NCBI GenBank assembly: GCA_030248225.1 | Contig: JASANE010028247.1 | Coordinates: forward strand, 17,109 to 81,108 | Source: Trileptium ribeirensis | Taxonomy: Eukaryota; Nematoda; Enoplea; Enoplida; Thoracostomopsidae | Direction: 5' to 3' | DNA length: 64,000 nt | Shown: one piece after another, positions 1 through 12,250 of the stretch | Layout of the letters: every line of letters begins with the position of its first letter | Numbering within the stretch: position 1 is the stretch's first letter | Made by a program: the position numbers and the translations under genes | The notes under the pieces: model-generated | Database searches by the model: none | Told to the model about the DNA's origin: nothing | The model's input: only the letters and a program-made list of their open reading frames with translations

Positions 1-224
1 ACAATTTTTCTTTCCTGTCAATTTGTTCTTTTAAATAGTGGATTTCCGTTATCAGAAAGAGCACAACTTATAACTATGGACCAAATAGCAGTTTAATAAA
101 AACTTTGTATTGAGATTAAACATTAATAAGTTCAGAATTGTTACCACAGACATTCTGCGTGATTTACACGCATGTATTAGAGTTTTAGTTGAACGCCTGA
201 TTAAGTACACATTATTCACACATT

Positions 225-1655
225 ACATACACAAATTGTCAGCAAGTAACGAAATTCCAACTACGGTAGTAAGAGTAAAACTTACCTCACAATTCGTAAC
301 TAACCAAGAAAATATATGGCACACTATATTTAATTAACCACGAAATTTTAAGGCCAACACCATGAAATATCCAATATTCGCATATACACTATTTATGTCA
401 ATATTCTTGGTTCTAAGTCATTAATAAAATCTCCAAGTCTGTTTAAGTACATACTGTTACAAAAATACTTAAATTGAGTTGTTAGCGGGAGTTGGAGCAC
501 TATGGCCATTTAAATTGTGGTTACTTTTTGATCGAAGGCTATCTTTAGAGCCACAAAGTTTATTTCCGCGGTAACTAGTTTAATACTTCGCAATACCAGA
601 CATAATTTTCAACATACCGTCTAATAATTGCGTGATAAGCTTGGATTGAACACAATATTGACAAAATTATGGGGATGCTGTCAAACACTGGCTGGAAAAA
701 TCACCAGGAAACAAATTTCAGCCTATTGATTACTTACATTTAATTATGTGTAATTTGCAGAAGGAATAATGAAGATATAATCTTAGTTGCTGGGACTAAA
801 CTTGATGATTTTCGTTAAGAAATAACAAATGGCAAGAGAGTTTTCGACAAAACGTCGGTTTCTATTTGCGATCTTGAGACATATTCAGCATGTCCAAAAT
901 ATTAAAAAGTTAACTTTTGGAATCTATGACTAAAGTTCGAATTTTAGAGTTAAGCTGTGTTGTGTAATCCAATTACAGTTTTGAGAGTTGGGTTCCATGG
1001 ATGTATATTAATCTATTGATAGATTTTAGTGAAAGAAACTAGAAGTATCAGATAACTTTAAGGTACGACGGACATAAATTTAATATTAGGCATACGTTAA
1101 ACGATACGTGTGCCACCGGAAAGAAACGGTAAAAAATTTTAACTAAATTTGCCACAAATCTGAAACACCGGGACCACTGGAAAAATATAAAATGACACTG
1201 AACAAGATCCTCAATGATATCACAAATGAGAGATTTGACGTTACCTGCAATTTCGTACAGGTGAAATCAAAAATGTTGGATCGAACTGCTAACAGATGTC
1301 AAATTTTAATGTTCTCGCTCACGTACGGAAGCTCGTGCAATCAAATGCATGATCACATACACACAAAATCTACATAGCATTGTATTAAAATGCACTTTAA
1401 CAAAATTAAATCATTCCGCAAATAGTGTTGTTGCAAATAATATTATGAGCTTTACGTAACGTAAATTGGCCAAAAAGTTGATTTAACAGTAGAAATAAGA
1501 TGAGATGTGGATTTATAAATACTAATTTACTCTGAGCTCTCTAGAACACATCAACAAAAACATTTTGAGAAACCGATCCAATCATGCGTTGCTTAGTTAT
1601 AGCAATTAAAATGTACGCGGAGAATTATTTGCACAAGTCATGTAATCTTAAGTAA
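225..1655. repeat. Long diverged dispersed repeat, copy A
   Basis: This stretch is collinear with 46,890-48,310 over about 1.4 kb, with many small indels. Shared blocks include CTCCAAGTCTGTTTAAGTA (near 431 and 47,059), ACTTTTTGATCGAAGGC (near 521 and 47,151) and AATCAAATGCATGATCAC (near 1339; AGTCAAATGCATGATCAC in copy B). The offset drifts only slightly, about 46.63 to 46.65 kb. Identity looks like roughly 65-75% by eye. The copies share no open frame, and their differences show no codon rhythm, so this looks like an old non-coding transposon or duplicated spacer. Weak similarity may run further left, so the true end could lie outside the window. No terminal repeats or target duplications were found. 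Confidence 0.75.
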
Positions 1656-4046
1656 ATGATACAAGGTCCTACTTCATACCGTAGTTATGAATTCGCTCTA
1701 ATTAACACAGTTGAGCAAATAACATTAAAGTGTCAAGATCACCACAAGCCGTAACAAGAACGGACGAGTCTGCAGAACAAACATAAGTTCATTGCGTAAA
1801 TCTAATTCTTTATTACATAGTAAATAATAACGGTAGAAGAGAGCTATATATACATTTTATGGTGGATATATCGGAAATATTAATGATATCAGCAAATTTA
1901 CGTAATGGTGAATATAAAGTTTTGACACTGTTCGTTATTTGCTTCTAGCAAGTGTCGTTGCAAAGGAGGCCTATAGATACATCATGTAATGCATATGTAT
2001 CGATAAGGGGTAGGAGTTTACCTCCTAACGGTCGGATTCCCGCTCAGGTCAAACCTACCTTTTCCCTGAAGGCTCGACACAACCCCTAAAATTTTAGCAC
2101 AATAGGATGGAAATAATATAATAATAATAAGGCATTTATAAAGCTCCCTTTTCGCTGATACCGTTGCAAAAGTGCTGGGTACGACATAACATTAGCATAA
2201 CTTGGAGTGAAATTGTCGATATTGGGGAAAATTTGATCGCAAATTGGTTAAAATTATGCAACATTTTAGTAAAAGTGAGAAATATGTTCAATGCCTAGAA
2301 TTTCAAAGATTAACCCCCTCCCGAGAATTTCTTTCCAACCACACACACCACCTAAGCAGACAGAACATCGACGCTTATGACGTAACCACACGAGAATAGC
2401 ATGTTTAAAATACACAAGTTTACTTGCTACCAAGTTATAAACAACATTGCTGCACCAGCTAAATCTCAATGAATTATGAAACAGTAAGTAAGGCAACAAA
2501 TACCCAGCTCGATATGAGTACGATACCTCGAGCACCCCAAGATGCATAGATTTTGCCACATTCATTCAAATGCCCATTCGTTGACAATAATGTGCGCTGT
2601 ATATAGGTACACTTTAACAAACATACACTTTTAATGTATTAAATGTCCGAAGCATAAGTGAAAGTATTCGTTTGGTCTATTTTAGTTAAGGAATCAAAAT
2701 ATTTTTGTCGGCATTTGCACAATTCAAGCTGTATCTTATTTAAATTGGTGTCCAATACAATGTGTGAGTAAATTTAGGTGTGGACGTAGTTACAGGTAAA
2801 TGATTTTTGTTAACACTCGAAGACAAAAGCTATTTGAACTATAATGTTCGGTCTACAGACACAGAGCAGATATTGCCCAGTTGCTAAGCAACCTTTTCAC
2901 GCCCACTCGCTATTGAAATATTATTGTGTTTACCGCCCCAAATTAAGTTGAAAAAGTACTATGATAAATAGCCACTTTAAGTACACATTGGTTTACGTAA
3001 AATTGAAAAATTTGGCTACAGTTGATTTTAGTTTAATACATTTTCTCTGTGCAAATACAACTTAGCTGAATAATTTACAGTGACAGAGATGCAAAAAGGA
3101 TTCTAAAGCACGAGTTTTAAATTAAGCAAAAATTACAGCAAGATGTGCGCACAAATATGCTTAAAATCGATTATCGGCTCCTATTTAGTATCAAACCTAC
3201 TCGGAGTAGTAGAGAGGTCCTTTTATTTAATTAACTATGCTGATGTAGTTAATCTAAATTAATTTCGCGGTAAAACTATTATTTCAAGTTGAACTCCTGT
3301 TTCGGGACGTTATTTGCACTTCGAATTTCAAATACGACGTAAAAGATTGCCGAATAAAGGCTGAACATTGTTTGTTCAGTTTAAGATGAAAAGTCTCCGC
3401 AAAACCTTGTTTTAACTTCGTAGTTTATAAACGAAATGCAACTTTCGAAACCTATTTCATCTCAATCCCTATTGTTTAGATCGCTTTGGCTTTAGGATCG
3501 CTGTTTGAAATTACTCGTATCTATTTGACTTGTTTTGATTCGGGTGGAATCTAGTGTAACATATAAAACAAGATGTCGCTTTAGCATGACGCCAGCAAAG
3601 GACACTATATGAAGTTTTAGTTATCTTTCTACGCGCATCTAGCAGTGGTTCCCGTATTACGAATAGTTAAACTACTTTGCTTGTGTGTAAACATTGATAG
3701 ATCACTTATTCATTCTATATATAGCTATTCGGCTTCCGCAAAACAATGTCTCCAATGTTACAATTTCTGATATCTCGGAATCGGTTATCGAAAACTGATA
3801 TTTGGAATTCAGTTGATCTCTGTTTTTTTGAAATTTAACCAAAATGTTTAATTCGGACATTGTGGTGAAGCTAATAGATATACCGACAACCGATGAATCG
3901 CAGCTAAGCGGCTAGAACTTATTTATTAGATAGATAACAAACTTCAACGCTTGAAGAACAACTTCTCTGCAGCGGCTTTGATTATCACAGAATTATTAAT
4001 AGAAAGCACTTGATACCTGAAGCATTTAGTTATAGGTATAGGTACA
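1656..4046. other. AT-rich spacer, no gene seen
   Basis: This is AT-rich DNA with frequent stops in all frames. A slightly GC-richer patch lies at about 1960-2100 and contains the small inverted repeat TAGGAG/CTCCTA. The 99-codon minus-strand frame at 2266-2565 has no recognisable domain or bias and is probably chance. At about 3940-3990 the plus strand can be read as LQRLKNN followed by a short alanine-rich run, which resembles a conserved block of L2/CR1 reverse transcriptases. It may be a detached piece of the LINE relic that follows. Confidence 0.5.
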
Positions 4047-4852
4047 ATAATAAGATGCGAACCGCATCTAAACTCAATGAGTCTAAAACCCAACTAATGT
4101 ACTTCGCCAGACGCCAAGGGCCTGCACCATCACTGCAAATTCGTACCGTCGCTATCGACCGTTCAGAAACGATCAAATTACTGGGCATCACTCTGACTGT
4201 CAATTGAGCCGCAGAGAACACATCACTACTCTGTCAGGTTATTTTGCACATGGCAATTACGGGAGATTAGCCGAATCCGGCGCCGCCTCGACAACGACAC
4301 AGCGCAGCTTATTGTGAGGACCTTCATAATGTCCTGTATTGACTATCGCAATGCACTATATGCATCTATGCCAAGCGACTACTCCACAATGCGGCAAGAG
4401 TAGCCTCTAGCACAAGTTATGGGAGCATATTCGTCCGATACTGCTAGAGCTACACTGGCTACCGTTCGAACAATGTGTCCGCTACAAAATACTCTTGTTA
4501 GTTCGAAATGCTCTTCGCTACGAAACACGTGTGTATAATGCCGAGATGATAAATACGTCGTCCTCACCTCGTCTGGCGAATGGACAGTTCAGATCGCCAT
4601 CGCTAGAAACAACAGCTTCTGGTTCCTTGGCCCATCGGCTTGGAATAGCTTGAAGCAAACACTACGTGACAGTACTCTCGACGTGACAGAGTTTAGAGCA
4701 AAACTGAAGACTCACTTATTTTCCAGTTCGCCAGAGTGATATTACAAACTTGCTTCATTCTGACTATTGTATATTCTGACTATCTCTTGTGCTTTTTCAA
4801 CGCTTTTGCGAAAGAGGCGCGTTATAAATGCCATTATCATTATTATTAAACA
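4047..4852 (+). mobile_element. L2/CR1-type LINE relic, RT C-terminus and 3' tail
   Basis: The plus strand reads, across several frames, as the end of an L2/CR1-clade reverse transcriptase. NESKTQLMYFARR lies near 4075-4113, DYRNALYASMPSDY near 4338-4380, ELHWLPFEQCVRYKILLLVR near 4446-4505 and GPSAWNSLKQTLRDSTL near 4626-4680. It closes with AKLKTHLFSS and a stop near 4738. The untranslated end GCGTTATAAATGCC followed by ATTATCATTATTATTA is typical of this clade and anchors the 3' end at about 4852. Frameshifts and stops (one near 4400) show it is dead, and the 5' part is absent, as expected from truncated reverse transcription. Clade assignment rests on the SKTQ, LHWLP and KTHLF motifs plus the tail. 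Confidence 0.88.
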
Positions 4853-5295
4853 TACTTGGTCTTCTTATGATGTGTTAGCTGATAATGTCAAGCCTTCCGT
4901 TAGTTTTGTTTGAGCCAACACAATTCCAAACGCTTTACTACGTACGATAACAAAAACACATATTGAAAGAAACAAATAATGCATCGTAAATTGCAAAAAT
5001 ATATATTATATTGGACTTTAGTTGATAATACAAACGCAAAAAAAGACTGCGACTGTGTAAAGACATCAATAATTTATATATAAAAGGCTCTCTGAGTTCT
5101 GCTGCTACTAGAAAAGATGACTGAAAATTTGAAGAAACTCTTTAGAAGCATCTATTCACTAATAATACAAAAACAAACATAGTAGTTATAGCCGAGGACG
5201 TGAAAAACTTCGAAATGTCTCTTGCACAAAATCGAGTGCATAATGTAGATAATATGCTAAATATTGCATACAATATTTTTAGGGTAAAGCACAGA
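4853..5295. other. AT-rich spacer
   Basis: Nothing recognisable was seen. It separates the LINE tail from the tandem repeat that starts at 5296. Confidence 0.5.
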
Positions 5296-5660
5296 GAAAA
5301 GGGTATTTTATTAAATTTGCAGCGTTTTCGAAACCCAAGACCGATTATTAAATTTTTTGTATTGAATTTGATACTACTTTAAAACAACGTGGGCTGCGAT
5401 TTTTGATCAATTATTGCGAAAAGGGTATATTATTAAATTTGCGGAGTTTTTGAAACCGAAGACCTATTATTAAATTATTTATATTGAATTTGATACTACT
5501 TTAAAACAACGTGGCCTGCGATTTTCGATCAGTTATTGCGAAAAGGGTATATTATTAAATTTGCGGAGCTTTCGAAACCGAAGACCTATTATTAAATTTA
5601 TATATTGAATTTAATACTACTTTAAAACAACGTGGCCTGAGATTTTCGATCAGTTATTGA
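5296..5660. repeat. 122-bp tandem repeat, three copies
   Basis: GAAAAGGGTAT recurs at 5296, 5418 and 5540, giving a 122-bp period. Copies two and three are about 95% alike; the first is more diverged. Each unit carries TATTATTAAATT and AACGTGG(C/G)CTGCGATTTT. The last unit ends with CAGTTATTGA where the others continue into GCGAAAAGG. A 60-codon open frame (5200-5382) runs into the first unit, but the 122-bp period would break it in later units, so it is not a protein repeat. Confidence 0.9.
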
Positions 5661-7271
5661 TGACATTAAATATTTTTGCCATTTATTTTGCACCAGATAG
5701 TAGCAAGACAGCGCAGAAATAGCTTATAACAGGACCATGGGGAATGCGATTGTCAGCGATGTTACGACTCAGTGGACCAACGCATGATATCACAGTCGAA
5801 GTGCAGTAAAATAAAGTAAAATTATGCATTAGGGCTATTCCACAAAAGGCTCTTTGTTGATGGAATATACTATACTATGCAAAGAAATCTGTTAAATTGG
5901 CTCAATATTTTAGTCAACGGATTCAATCCTGCTTATTCTTGTAGAACTCAAAGATTAAACAATAAAACTTGCGCTTATTACTAAGTAATTTCGAAGAGGA
6001 AAAATTTTACTCCAATGGCAAACACAAATACAGCGTACTTGCATAGCACTGCTGTAATCAATCGGCACCACAGAGACTATACATAGGTCATGTATGCCGT
6101 ACTTGTGTTTTACTTTCAAATTACTGGATGATACTACTAACGATGTGAACTTGTATCTACATGAAGCCCACTCGCACGAAGAGCCCATGCATATCCACGG
6201 CAATATTAAGGCAATATGTGTGGTGGGTACTTCAGTATAAGGCAGTCATAAAAGAAAAAGTTTCGTGGTTGTATTCCTCACCTTTTGTGCTGTACTAATT
6301 GTGTGATCCAACGTTAGCATTTTAAAAGTTGGAAATTCCTAAACTTATCAGGGACGTGGTAGGAGGTCAAGATGCTTAAAAACTAACCATCACACAATCA
6401 ACCAATATTTTTTGGTTAGTTTTCAGTAACTCGAGTTTTGACCGATTCGCTAGATGCAACGCTACGCAATGACGTCCACCACGTCGACACGTAAAAAGTA
6501 CAAATTTTAAAGGTTTGTATCAACATCACTAAAGCTAAGGACAACTAGTATCAAATACAACAATTTAAGAAGATAATCATGCTCGACTGTATCGCTTTGA
6601 CGATACAGATTTATAATAGTTAAGCGTGATTAAACAGTTTTACGATTTGTAATTTCAGCTAAATTAAATATTTTGTTTATATATTCAAATCTGCCTTACT
6701 ATAGCAGTGCCAAGCCATGGAATTAACGAACAGAATTAATTTCATCTTAGAACTATCCGATATGAACGAATATATAATTAGTGCTATAAACTTGAAACTA
6801 AGATATAAAAATTGTAAATGCCCTTGTTCGGCGAGAACTTTGCACAGGGGTGCAGCAATGATTTGAAAAGTGACGGGAGAGCTTCGTAGGACAGCTCTAG
6901 ACAAAATAAAATGTAAAAAGCTGAAAACATAAAATGCAACATCGTTTTAATTCTGGCCTTATTAAATGATTATATTTTGAACAGTGTGGGATTGTCCCCC
7001 ACTTAAAAAATGGAGGAACCAGTCCTTTTATCTGCGCCCATGACTTTACAGGTCCTCTTAATTTAACGTTATATTAATTCCAAAAGGACATGCAAAATAG
7101 AAGATAAAATTGTGGAGCTTTATTGGAATTGTTTATGTGAGTATTACAACCCGTGTTTAGAAAATAATTTTGCGCGCCGGACAACGCCAATGTAATAGCT
7201 CCCGGATGCTGTAGCATTTAAAATTGTTTGTTAAGAAAAAATTATAGTATGACAACGCATAGCATGACATT
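5661..7271. other. AT-rich spacer
   Basis: No gene could be supported. A minus-strand open frame at 5955-6203 (82 codons) has several cysteines but no domain pattern and no convincing splice sites. Another at 6677-6904 is also unsupported. A short GC-richer patch at about 6990-7070 contains GATTGTCCCCCAC but no clear terminal repeats. Confidence 0.4.
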
Positions 7272-7610
7272 AAAGATTTGTACGTACGGTTGGTAGGAGT
7301 TTAAAAGGTGCGATAGCACAACACAGATAAATAATTAATTTTGTACGCACAGTTGGCTATGCTGCAGCTGAGTTGTAATAATGCTAATCTTAAAGTAGTA
7401 ATTGTAGCATAGGCAGCTGTGCATTCAAAGATTTGTACGAACGGTTTTGATGATATGAAACGAATGGAGTAGCACAAGTTTGAACGAGTTACTGTTCGTT
7501 AAAACCCTTAAACGCACAGTGTGTATGCTACAACTAACTCGTAATGTAGTCTGTCGTGCTTTTAAAGATTTGTAGGCACGACTTTAATCTGATATCACAC
7601 AGGTTTAGCT
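7272..7610. repeat. Diverged tandem repeat of about 135-157 bp
   Basis: AAAGATTTGTACG(T/A)ACGGTT starts units at about 7273 and 7430, and AAAGATTTGTAGGCACGACT starts a third, partial unit at about 7563. The first two units also share a TAGCACAA block and an ACGCACAGT...TATGCT block in the same order. Unit lengths differ (about 157 and 134 bp), so this is an old, degraded tandem duplication with indels. No coding potential is seen. Confidence 0.6.
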
Positions 7611-8470
7611 GTTTTTGTGGCATTACCCTGTATTCGTACCAGCTAAACATCTGATATATATATTTTAATACACTGTCAAATACATTGACATTACAATGCA
7701 TATATTTTTCGGCCTTTGAACAATTTTCAAATTAACGTCATATATTTTTGACGCTTTATATTACTTCAATCCAATTTGATGTTGATTGGCAACCACATGA
7801 TTGTTGCAAATGTTGTTAATTGAATTTGCAATAAATGTATAATAAATTATTTTTACAATGTTTTGTTTTGTTAAAACAAACAACAAAATTATTATATGCT
7901 TAAAATGCTTTACAGATTTTGTCGCCTCAGTGAAAACTGAGTTAAATTTTAGTAGTTTCGAAACGTTAACAGTGTTTGACAGCACCGTTCAGGTTTCACA
8001 AATTGTGCGATATTGTTAAGAAGGAACTCTTTGCAATAGCATTTTTATCGAGCTAAACGCAACGAAATTGGAGCAACCCATAACGCATTATCGTTCATGA
8101 ATTGTGAGGTGTAATATATTTTTGGGAAATTAGATGTCATGCAACTGTACAATATAAGTGTTCTGGGTATTTTCTTTTATTGGACAGTACACAAATTAGT
8201 GTAAGATATATACCTGATATGATAAAAATATGTCAATTGGTAGGGATCTAACTTCCCAGAACGGAGTGCATATTTATTGGGCACACATATCGATGACATT
8301 CATTATACGACTGTGTATTGTGTGTATGCGGTTATCCTTGTCTGATGATATAAACATGACATTACCGTCTGACGACAAATGAACTGTTAATTTTTTAAGT
8401 GTTCACCTATAAAGTATTGAAAAATTGTAACCAGCGAATTTCAAGGATTTTAAAAATCGTTTTGACTTAC
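7611..8470. other. AT-rich sequence, possible intron downstream of the Kazal-like exon
   Basis: No gene of its own was seen. If the minus-strand exon at 8471-8611 is real, this stretch would lie in the intron that follows it. A 74-codon minus-strand frame at 7761-7985 is Ile/Asn-rich and looks like chance. Confidence 0.3.
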
Positions 8471-8611
8471 GACACTGCCGCAAATTTTCAAATTGTCCGC
8501 AACAAGGCTTGCAATAATTAGTACCACCGTCACTACATATTTGTGACCGATGCTCAGGTTTGCATTCGACATAGTGTCTGTGGCTTTCGGATAAAATGTC
8601 GCAATATTTTG
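8471..8611 (-). CDS. Candidate internal exon encoding a Kazal-like Cys-rich module
   Basis: Seen: a 141-nt minus-strand stretch lies between an acceptor (CTGCAAATTACAG before 8611) and a consensus donor, GTAAGT (complement of 8465-8470). It holds two bases, 46 whole codons and one base, so both flanking introns would be phase 1, the usual phase for shuffled extracellular modules. The 46 residues include seven cysteines, at 3, 16, 25, 33, 36, 37 and 46. The core ICSDGGTNYCKPC keeps the Kazal spacing C-x6-Y-x3-C, with SDG as in Kazal inhibitors. Odd: the second and third cysteines are eight residues apart instead of seven, and the fourth and fifth are adjacent. Kazal domains bind serine proteases or occur in secreted matrix proteins. 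Inference: one exon of a minus-strand secreted or surface protein gene whose other exons were not found with confidence. A chance open frame or another Cys-rich fold remains possible. Confidence 0.45.
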
Positions 8612-11600
8612 CTGTAATTTGCAGTAGATATTTCAACTGACCGTGTAAAGATATGTTCTTAATGATAAAGCTGACTTGACCTGTAATAAACCATGTTGTT
8701 GTTGAATTGCGCAACTGTGAGCAAAACAATTGAATAACTCACTAATTACAATGAATCTTGCTTTAGGTTGCTATTCCTTGTGTAAAAATCAAATATGACA
8801 GTTAAAATCATAATATACATTCAATCGTTAACACGTTCCAGTAGGTTGACTCACTATAACGTAAGGTCTTCCGTGTCCCGTGTTTTCTTTATTTAAGAAG
8901 TTAAAGTCACACCCATTTATTTCATTGAAGTTGTAAATTGACGAAATGTTATTATTATTGGTTTGTTGGCGAATTTTATTATTTCTTCAGTAACTTGTGT
9001 AATTTCGAAGGATTATTTAACTACAAAACTTTAAATTTTTGTACATTTTGGTACATTTTAAACATTCACAAGAACGTTGATAAAACATTTTATTGTAAAT
9101 TATTAATGCAAATACTAATCATACTGATAAATGAATGCAATCGTACAGAAGTAATGGACACCAACGGAAGAGATTTACTACATTTAATGTCTTTTCAAAG
9201 AGCAGCTTGACATCGTTACATTGACCTTAGTTGTATAACCTAAACCTAAAGAACGATGAGCGTATGACTGTGATGCCATTTGTAGATTTTTTCTCCAATT
9301 TGAAATAGACTTGGTTTGTTTAACCCATCAAAACCAATAACGCCACTTAAAATTTGTTCTCAGCTTCTATTAACGTGCAACCAGTACTGGACTCTACGGG
9401 CCTAGAATGATTTTCATTTGAGTATGATATGCACCCTTGTCCCAAATCCCACATGCTGAGAGAACCGCGTAGCAAAATCTTATATACAATCTTATTGAGG
9501 TTATTTGCTCTTCAAAATGAGCCCATTTCGACTCAGATATCTACATCTATTGTCGTGCTACAATTCGTAACGTGACTTATTGCACCCCGTCGGGACCCGA
9601 CGTGAGTCTCTGTAGCCCGCCCCGCTTTTTGGAGGAAGATGTTGAAATCGTCCTTCAAGCCCAGATAGGGATTTCAAACTTTCAAATGAGATATCGTGCG
9701 ACTCAACCCGCAAAAAGTTGAGTTATGCGTGTCCCTTTAAACACCGAATAAAACACAGTCAAATTTCACCCCTGTCACGCTAGTGAGAATTTTTCGCTTG
9801 GCTCGTTTTACTCACTACAATCAGAATTCGACATGCTACTTCGTACAAATACATTCCATTTTTACGAACGAGTTTAATGTTCTTATGTCGACATGTCGTG
9901 AACAAGGTGTGGTGGCTTAGCAATAGCATTTTATACAAATTAAATCATGATATAAATTTGTGTGTATTCCCTTCGCATGTTTGGCATCGGTCAGGATTTT
10001 AATATATTTATCGGCTGACGAATCTTTTGGCCGATGAAGAAGGAGGATAATACGCAAAATCATTCTGTGAGGATAATACAGAAAATTATTTATTGCGTCT
10101 TGTAGGTAACCAAATTCTACACTCAAACCGATGCGTCGCTAGCACTAGTCTAATTTTATCCTGTAAAAATTACTATAATATATATTTCTAAGTGACCGGC
10201 AACGAAACCGTCGGCCAGCAATGATGATTGTTATCCTACGCCATGTAACTAACGTAATGATTATGCACTGTGAACATATGAGTCATTGGTCTTTAATACG
10301 TTACATTTTGTAATAACAAAACAGATCTTTCAGAATATACACCTCCAGCCCGAAAATTGTTAATTTTGAAGAAACACAGTTACTTTCGGTACTACTGGAC
10401 TTAATTCGTGGAGACAGTTGAATATCACCATAGAACCATACTTATGACGAAAAATTTTAGGATTTTTATATACCATTCGATGAGCTGATTTAAATAGTGT
10501 CAAAATCAGCTGATTTCTTGGGTTCACATGCTAGAGAAGGCTTAGGAATTTAATTTAGTGGCCGTAGCTACGTATTCTATTAATAAATTGAACTAATCGC
10601 TCATTTACACTCAGCTCGTCAATTCGGTTCTAATGGTATATTAAAGTATATATGTACTGAAATTAGATTGGTCTGCGAGCTATGACCGAGAAGACCCAAC
10701 AAAATTAAATCAATTTTGCACTAACATTGTAATTAACCTGCAGTCTCCTCATACCTAGCTCCAAACGATAATCGAAGAAACGCCTTGTCAGCCTGAAATA
10801 TAACATTGTTTGAACTGTCTTCCCGAACAGGCAGAGATATACGCATAATAATGCAGTTGAAGACGCGTAGATTTAAACGCACCCAATAGAAAAAATTAGC
10901 GAAATATCTTGATCGGTTGCTGAATAAAGTGTTACAACAAAATTTCAAGAATTACATAGTTATATATAACGTAAATATTGTGAGCACTAGCTATGTGATC
11001 TTTTTTTGGTTAATTTTTATTAAATACTTGAAATTTTGTTTTTCATTTTGAACAGGTATGATCCGATCCAGAATAGTACCTATCAAAATCTATGTATGAT
11101 TTCTAGACGACGCGTTTCTTGCCTACAATTTGACATTGTATGCGAGCACTTCATTCTTGAGCTCGGAAGTTACAGGAATGAAACGCACATTTTTCGGAAT
11201 TAATGTCTGCTATTACCCAGGGTAAACCTAACGGCAATTAAATGGTATATTATATCCATAGTACATAAAGTTTTGTTCAGTACACTAGTCGGCTCATACG
11301 GGCGGTAGCCGGTTGCCTTGGTTCAGCCAAACCAACTGCGCTACTTCTATCCGGTGCGCAACAGTACTTGCATACGGCGTGTGAACATTGTTATAAATAG
11401 CCGCGTGTTTCCTGGTCAGTTCAGGCTAAATCCTATTCTTTTGGACACAATCAACGTAACTGAAATGCTTGTATTTTTTGTATTATTGGATCCTAGTTTT
11501 TTTACCAACATTCACTACCGTGAGTACGTGCAATTCCACAACCATTGTGAACAAGATTCTGTGTTGCTACTGGTACGTAAGGCACACGCGTCAACATAAT

Positions 11601-12079
11601 GTCAAATACCTTGCGGGGAATGTCTGTCTCTGATTGCTGCATGCAAATATTACAAATTTCCTGCACAAATACCGTATGTCACTGTAAACAGCTACAACTA
11701 TGTTCAGCTGTAACCATTTGCCAATAATTTTACGGACTTACTTCTATTTCGTGGGGTAAGTGTGGTAGGGTTCACAAAATTCCAATAAGTTTACATTTGC
11801 AAACATTCTGCGGAATTACGAATTAGTCTTTTAAATGAAAAAAGAAGCTAAAATAAGCACGCTTCGAGTTAAGCGTACTTAGGCGCACATATATCATGCG
11901 CAGCTTTAACTTTCCATTTTCCATTAAGTTTTTTTATGAGAAGAGTCTGCGATACGAAATTATAGAAGCTTGAATGAATGACCTCATCACGGGGCACTGA
12001 ATTTCAGGCAAGCTTTCCTATTTTCCAAATCTATTTTAGTTACAAAAACTTGCTCTCCACTGATATACATAGTATTGTT
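8612..12079. other. AT-rich spacer with one GC-richer patch
   Basis: Apart from the open stretch at 9521-9721, no gene was seen. Open frames at 8938-9210, 9917-10126, 10733-10948 and 11318-11599 lack domains. The 9917-10126 frame lies next to a strong minus-strand acceptor-like tract (TTTTCTGTATTATCCTCACAG) but has no matching donor. A GTGAGT site on the minus strand at about 8850 could be the donor of an exon upstream of the Kazal-like exon, but the exon it would end is too short to support. Confidence 0.35.
9521..9721 (+). other. Open stretch of 66 codons in a GC-rich patch, unknown
   Basis: One plus-strand frame is open from just after a TGA at 9518 to a TGA ending at 9721, with no ATG near its start. 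It reads through a patch that is clearly GC-richer than its surroundings (CACCCCGTCGGGACCCGAC, CCCGCCCCGC). The product would have three cysteines and an acidic stretch, LEEDVEIVLQAQIG. A possible acceptor (TTTCGACTCAG) and a possible donor (CCCGAC|GTGAGT, near 9600) lie inside it. It could be an exon or a transposon fragment; I recognise no family. Confidence 0.15.
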
Positions 12080-12250
12080 CCGGCGTGTAACTGGCGTAGT
12101 GGTCACGAGTACACATCTCATAAAACCGTTAGGTCGCGTGTTCAAACCCTTTCTGTGGCATTAACGTCTTGGGCAAGCCGTTAATGCTACATTTGTTCAA
12201 AGTACCCACCTCTAGATTGGGCACAAGCTTGCTCTGTAGGGAAACTGGGT
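12080..12250 (+). mobile_element. tRNA-derived SINE
   Basis: An RNA polymerase III box A (TGGCGTAGTGG, 12,092-12,102) and a box B (GTGTTCAAACC, 12,138-12,148) are spaced as in a tRNA. They are followed by a body containing GTCTTGGGCAAG, then CAAAGTACCCACCTCTAGATT and a TAGGGAAACTGGG stretch. The TTGGGCAAG...CCCACCT...GGGCAC arrangement resembles the central domain shared by several marine-invertebrate and fish SINEs. The tRNA half does not fold cleanly, so this is a SINE head and not a tRNA gene. The 3' end is approximate, and no poly-A or target duplication was identified. Confidence 0.6.

Noticed and set aside
289..310. 14-nt micro-exon on the minus strand (TTGGTTAG ... GAG|GTAAGTTTT)
   Set aside because: The splice-like bases are not kept in repeat copy B, and 14 nt is too short to support.
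9588..9600. GTCGGGACCCGAC palindrome as an operator
   Set aside because: It is a single short palindrome in a GC patch with no gene or second copy nearby.
12080..12160. Functional tRNA gene
   Set aside because: Box A and B are present but the acceptor and anticodon stems do not pair, and a SINE-type body follows.
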